Assembly (NCBI GenBank): GCA_030628805.1
Contig: DAOVQG010000076.1
Location: 1-15,827 of the forward strand
From: JAGMDK01 sp023128695
GTDB taxonomy: Bacteria > Planctomycetota > Phycisphaerae > UBA1845 > Fen-1342
DNA length: 15,827 nt
Direction: 5' to 3'
Under the pieces are notes generated by a model that searched no databases, was not told where the DNA came from, and saw only the letters and a program-made list of their open reading frames with translations. The position numbers were made by a program, and so were the translations under genes. How positions within the stretch are numbered: position 1 is the first letter of the stretch; the number at the start of each line of letters is the position of its first letter. This document shows positions 13,651-15,827 of the stretch, piece by piece.

Positions 13651-15675
13651 ATGGACTCCCCGAAGATTGGACACGTTATCGGAGTGGACGGCGACGCCGT
13701 CGAAGTCCAGATCACCGTCGCTGACCTGCGCATCGGCTACCAGGGCCGGGTCTACCGCGTCGGCCGTCTCGGAACCTACGTCACGATCTCTCTGGAAACC
13801 AGCAAACTTATCGGCTATGTCACCCGCGTCGGTGCCGAAGGCGAACTCGAACCCGGACCCAGCCCCGCCGCCCCGCGCCGCATCACCATGACCATCCAAT
13901 TGCTCGGCACGCTCCGCGCCGAGAAGTTCAGCCGCGGCGTCAGCGAATACCCTATCCTCGGCGACCCGGTCCAACTCGGCGTCGAAGAAGACTTCCAGCT
14001 CATCTTCGGCAGCTTCGAGGATCTCGCCGGCGGAAATGGAGTGCGGAAGGCCTTCTCCTTGGGGCGCTTCGCGGTCGACACCGATTTCGAGGTCCGCGCG
14101 CTCGGCAAGGAGTTCTTCTCCAAGCACGTCGCCGTCATGGGCAACAGCGGCTCCGGCAAGAGCGTCACCACCGCCAAGATACTCCACGAGGCGCTCCAAC
14201 TCCCACACGCGCAGATCGTGCTGTTCGACATGCACGGCGAGTACCGGGCCGCCTTCAGCGACGAGAACGGCAACCCGCTTCCGAACGTGACCTACCTCTC
14301 CGACCGCAACCTCGTCATGCCCTACTGGATGCTGCGGTTTGAGGAGTTCGAGCGGCTCTTCACCGACACCAGCAACCCTGAGAACATCAACGCCCAGCGT
14401 CTCTTCCTGCGCTCCGCCTTCGAGAAGCTCAAACGCCAGGCGGCCGAGGAGCTGGGTCTGCTGAACGAATACACGATCGACACTCCGATCTACTACTCGC
14501 TCAGTAACCTGAAGACCTACGCGGAGAACTTGAACGAGGCCCGCTTTGTGTTGAACACCGACAACTACGCGTTCTCGCGGCTGGCCTCCCGCCAACTGCC
14601 GCTCGAAGCGCAGGAGTTGCTGCTGCTCGCCAGCCGCATGGAGTTCAACAAGGGCAATTCCGAAGGCGAGGTCCCGCACGCGACGTACTTCGGAACGTTG
14701 CTCGGGCTCGTCAACCAGCTTGAAGCGCGGATGAACGACCGCCGCTTCGACTTCCTGCTGCACCCGTTCGAGCAGGCCGAGCGCAATACGGATCTGGCCC
14801 CGCACCTCCGCGCGGACGCCAGCCCCGGCCAACTCAGCCGGAGCATCGGCGCGGTCATCCGCCAGATGTTGGGGCGCGGCCCGGTCCGCAAGAATCTGAC
14901 GATCGTCGATCTCTCGGGCCTGCCGTTTGACGTGGTGGACACGACGGTCGCGGTGCTGACGCGCACCCTGTTCGACTTCAACTTTTGGGCCCCGCCCGAG
15001 GTTCGCCAACCCTTCGTCCTTGTTTACGAAGAGGCCCACAACTATTTGCCGCGGGTCGCCAGGGCCGAGCGCATGTTCGCCCGCGACGCCGTCGAGAAGG
15101 TCGCCAAGGAGGGGCGCAAGTACGGCGTGTCGGCGATGGTGGTGACTCAGCGGCCGAGCGAGATTTCCGAGACCATCCTGAGCCAGTGCAACTCGATGGT
15201 CCTGATGCGGATGAACAACCCGGACGACCAGAATTACGTCGCCCGCGTGGTCAGCGACCAGTTCCGCAGCCTGATCAACATCTTGCCCAGCATGAAACCC
15301 GGCGAGGGGTTCGTGGTCGGCGACGCGGTACTGATGCCTATGCGCACGCTGATCGACCTCCCGCCCCGCCTTCCGCGCAGCGGCGACGTCGACTTCTTCG
15401 GCATGTGGGGCCGGGGAAACGCCGAGGGGGACGTCGAGCAAATCGTCGACCGCTGGTGGCGCCAGGACCGCTCCGGCGAGCGCATAAATACTGACGCTGG
15501 GGTACCCGCAAACGCCGCGGCGAACGCACAAACCGTGCCGACCGGCGAACCTCCTGCAACGAAAGAGTCCCCGCCCGTCCAATCCGACGACGGCTCGCAC
15601 CGCAATTCCACCGGGGCCGAGCAACGCCTGGCTGAATTGGCCGCCCTGCTTGGCACCGACGGACAGAAGAGCTAG
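13651..15675 (+). CDS. HerA-type hexameric DNA-translocating ATPase (DUF87)
   Basis: This 674-residue cytosolic FtsK/HerA-superfamily ATPase is expected to form a ring that pumps along double-stranded DNA. An N-terminal HAS-barrel (about 1-75) is followed by the ATPase core. The P-loop GNSGSGKS is at 164-171. FDMHGEYRAAF follows. The Walker B end is VLVYEEAHNYLPR, with Glu460/Glu461. A VTQRPSE segment at 498-504 is the usual sensor region, then LMRMNNPDDQNYV. A long helical insertion occupies about 230-390. The last ~55 residues are low-complexity (Ala, Pro, Ser-rich), then a short helix. In archaea and many bacteria HerA works with the NurA nuclease; no NurA-like, Sir2-like or other nuclease gene is seen in this window. 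It could act in repair or belong to a defence pair whose partner lies elsewhere. An IS110 element abuts its 3' end. Confidence 0.88.
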   Translation: MDSPKIGHVIGVDGDAVEVQITVADLRIGYQGRVYRVGRLGTYVTISLETSKLIGYVTRVGAEGELEPGPSPAAPRRITMTIQLLGTLRAEKFSRGVSEYPILGDPVQLGVEEDFQLIFGSFEDLAGGNGVRKAFSLGRFAVDTDFEVRALGKEFFSKHVAVMGNSGSGKSVTTAKILHEALQLPHAQIVLFDMHGEYRAAFSDENGNPLPNVTYLSDRNLVMPYWMLRFEEFERLFTDTSNPENINAQRLFLRSAFEKLKRQAAEELGLLNEYTIDTPIYYSLSNLKTYAENLNEARFVLNTDNYAFSRLASRQLPLEAQELLLLASRMEFNKGNSEGEVPHATYFGTLLGLVNQLEARMNDRRFDFLLHPFEQAERNTDLAPHLRADASPGQLSRSIGAVIRQMLGRGPVRKNLTIVDLSGLPFDVVDTTVAVLTRTLFDFNFWAPPEVRQPFVLVYEEAHNYLPRVARAERMFARDAVEKVAKEGRKYGVSAMVVTQRPSEISETILSQCNSMVLMRMNNPDDQNYVARVVSDQFRSLINILPSMKPGEGFVVGDAVLMPMRTLIDLPPRLPRSGDVDFFGMWGRGNAEGDVEQIVDRWWRQDRSGERINTDAGVPANAAANAQTVPTGEPPATKESPPVQSDDGSHRNSTGAEQRLAELAALLGTDGQKS

Positions 15676-15703
15676 GCTCTGTCCCGAATGTAATTCCATG
15701 AAA

Positions 15704-15764
15704 GGCTGTCTCCTGCCGGACGGTATGCTGTCCGGCAAGGAGTCTTTGGCAAAAGGAGACAGCC
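15704..15764 (+). repeat. Nested inverted repeat directly before the IS110 transposase start
   Basis: GGCTGTCTCCT (15704-15714) is the exact reverse complement of 15754-15764. Inside it, GCCGGAC (15715-15721) pairs with GTCCGGC (15730-15736) around an 8-base loop. The outer right arm ends at the base before the ATG and includes the ribosome site AGGAG. In the fold the ribosome site would be hidden. Confidence 0.8.
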
Positions 15765-15827
15765 ATGGAAACAGAGACGAGCGTAACGCGGATCGGAATG
15801 GACATCCACAGGAAATTCAGCAAAGTG
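15765..15827 (+). CDS. IS110-family transposase, N-terminal 21 codons (cut by the window end)
   Basis: Only residues 1-21 are visible. The RIGMDIHRKFSKV segment matches the start of IS110-family DEDD transposases, where the Asp (residue 13 here) is the first catalytic acid of the RuvC-like domain. A strong AAAGGAG site lies just upstream. The family member would normally be 330-400 residues. Its element probably begins in 15676-15703, immediately after the HerA gene stop; the right end is outside the window. Confidence 0.7.
   Translation, partial: METETSVTRIGMDIHRKFSKV

Noticed and set aside
13633..15738. 701-codon minus-strand open frame opposite the HerA gene
   Set aside because: It is the antisense of a gene with clear Walker motifs; the translation is rich in Val/Asp/Arg/His and matches no family.

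Overview
The window is GC-rich bacterial DNA, most likely from an uncultured member of the Planctomycetota (Phycisphaerae-like). The evidence is: two large secreted proteins ending in a two-loop dockerin/EF-hand-like module, a Cys-rich repeat protein of the 'ACC..DGSC' type, intergenic spaces packed with short palindromic repeats, and housekeeping genes of ordinary bacterial type. This assignment rests on family recognition only; no 16S or tRNA gene is present.

Layout. Bases 1-454 are non-coding with several small hairpins and a possible promoter. Bases 455-2902 encode a secreted gingipain-like (C25) cysteine peptidase with accessory beta domains. Bases 3328-6966 encode a secreted protein built of four tandem ~230-residue Cys-rich repeats; it has its own extended -10 promoter and a structured 245-nt leader. 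Both proteins end in almost the same 69-residue module (58/69 identical). Bases 6967-7223 hold dispersed repeats. Bases 7224-10113 form a tightly overlapped three-gene operon: a GH10-fold protein that lacks both catalytic glutamates, a small membrane-anchored helix-hairpin-helix protein, and a type I phosphomannose isomerase. A 160-bp MITE-like element sits inside the isomerase stop codon. Bases 10358-11820 carry cytidylate kinase and a PlsC-type acyltransferase. A palindromic array (11838-12091) separates these from a convergent glutamine synthetase gene (12094-13512, minus strand). Divergent from that is a HerA-type ATPase (13651-15675). The window ends in the first 21 codons of an IS110-family transposase.

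How it fits together. The chromosomal genes cover nucleotide, phospholipid, nitrogen and sugar-phosphate metabolism plus DNA processing, and show no single common pathway. The two secreted proteins probably share one export or surface-attachment route through the common C-terminal module. The least explained part is the non-coding fraction: REP-like hairpins whose sequence differences are compensatory, paired hairpins whose spacer is inverted between two loci, a MITE that regenerated a stop codon, and a repeat that supplies the -10 region of the cmk promoter. I did not find a defence system, CRISPR array, RNA gene or recognised riboswitch.
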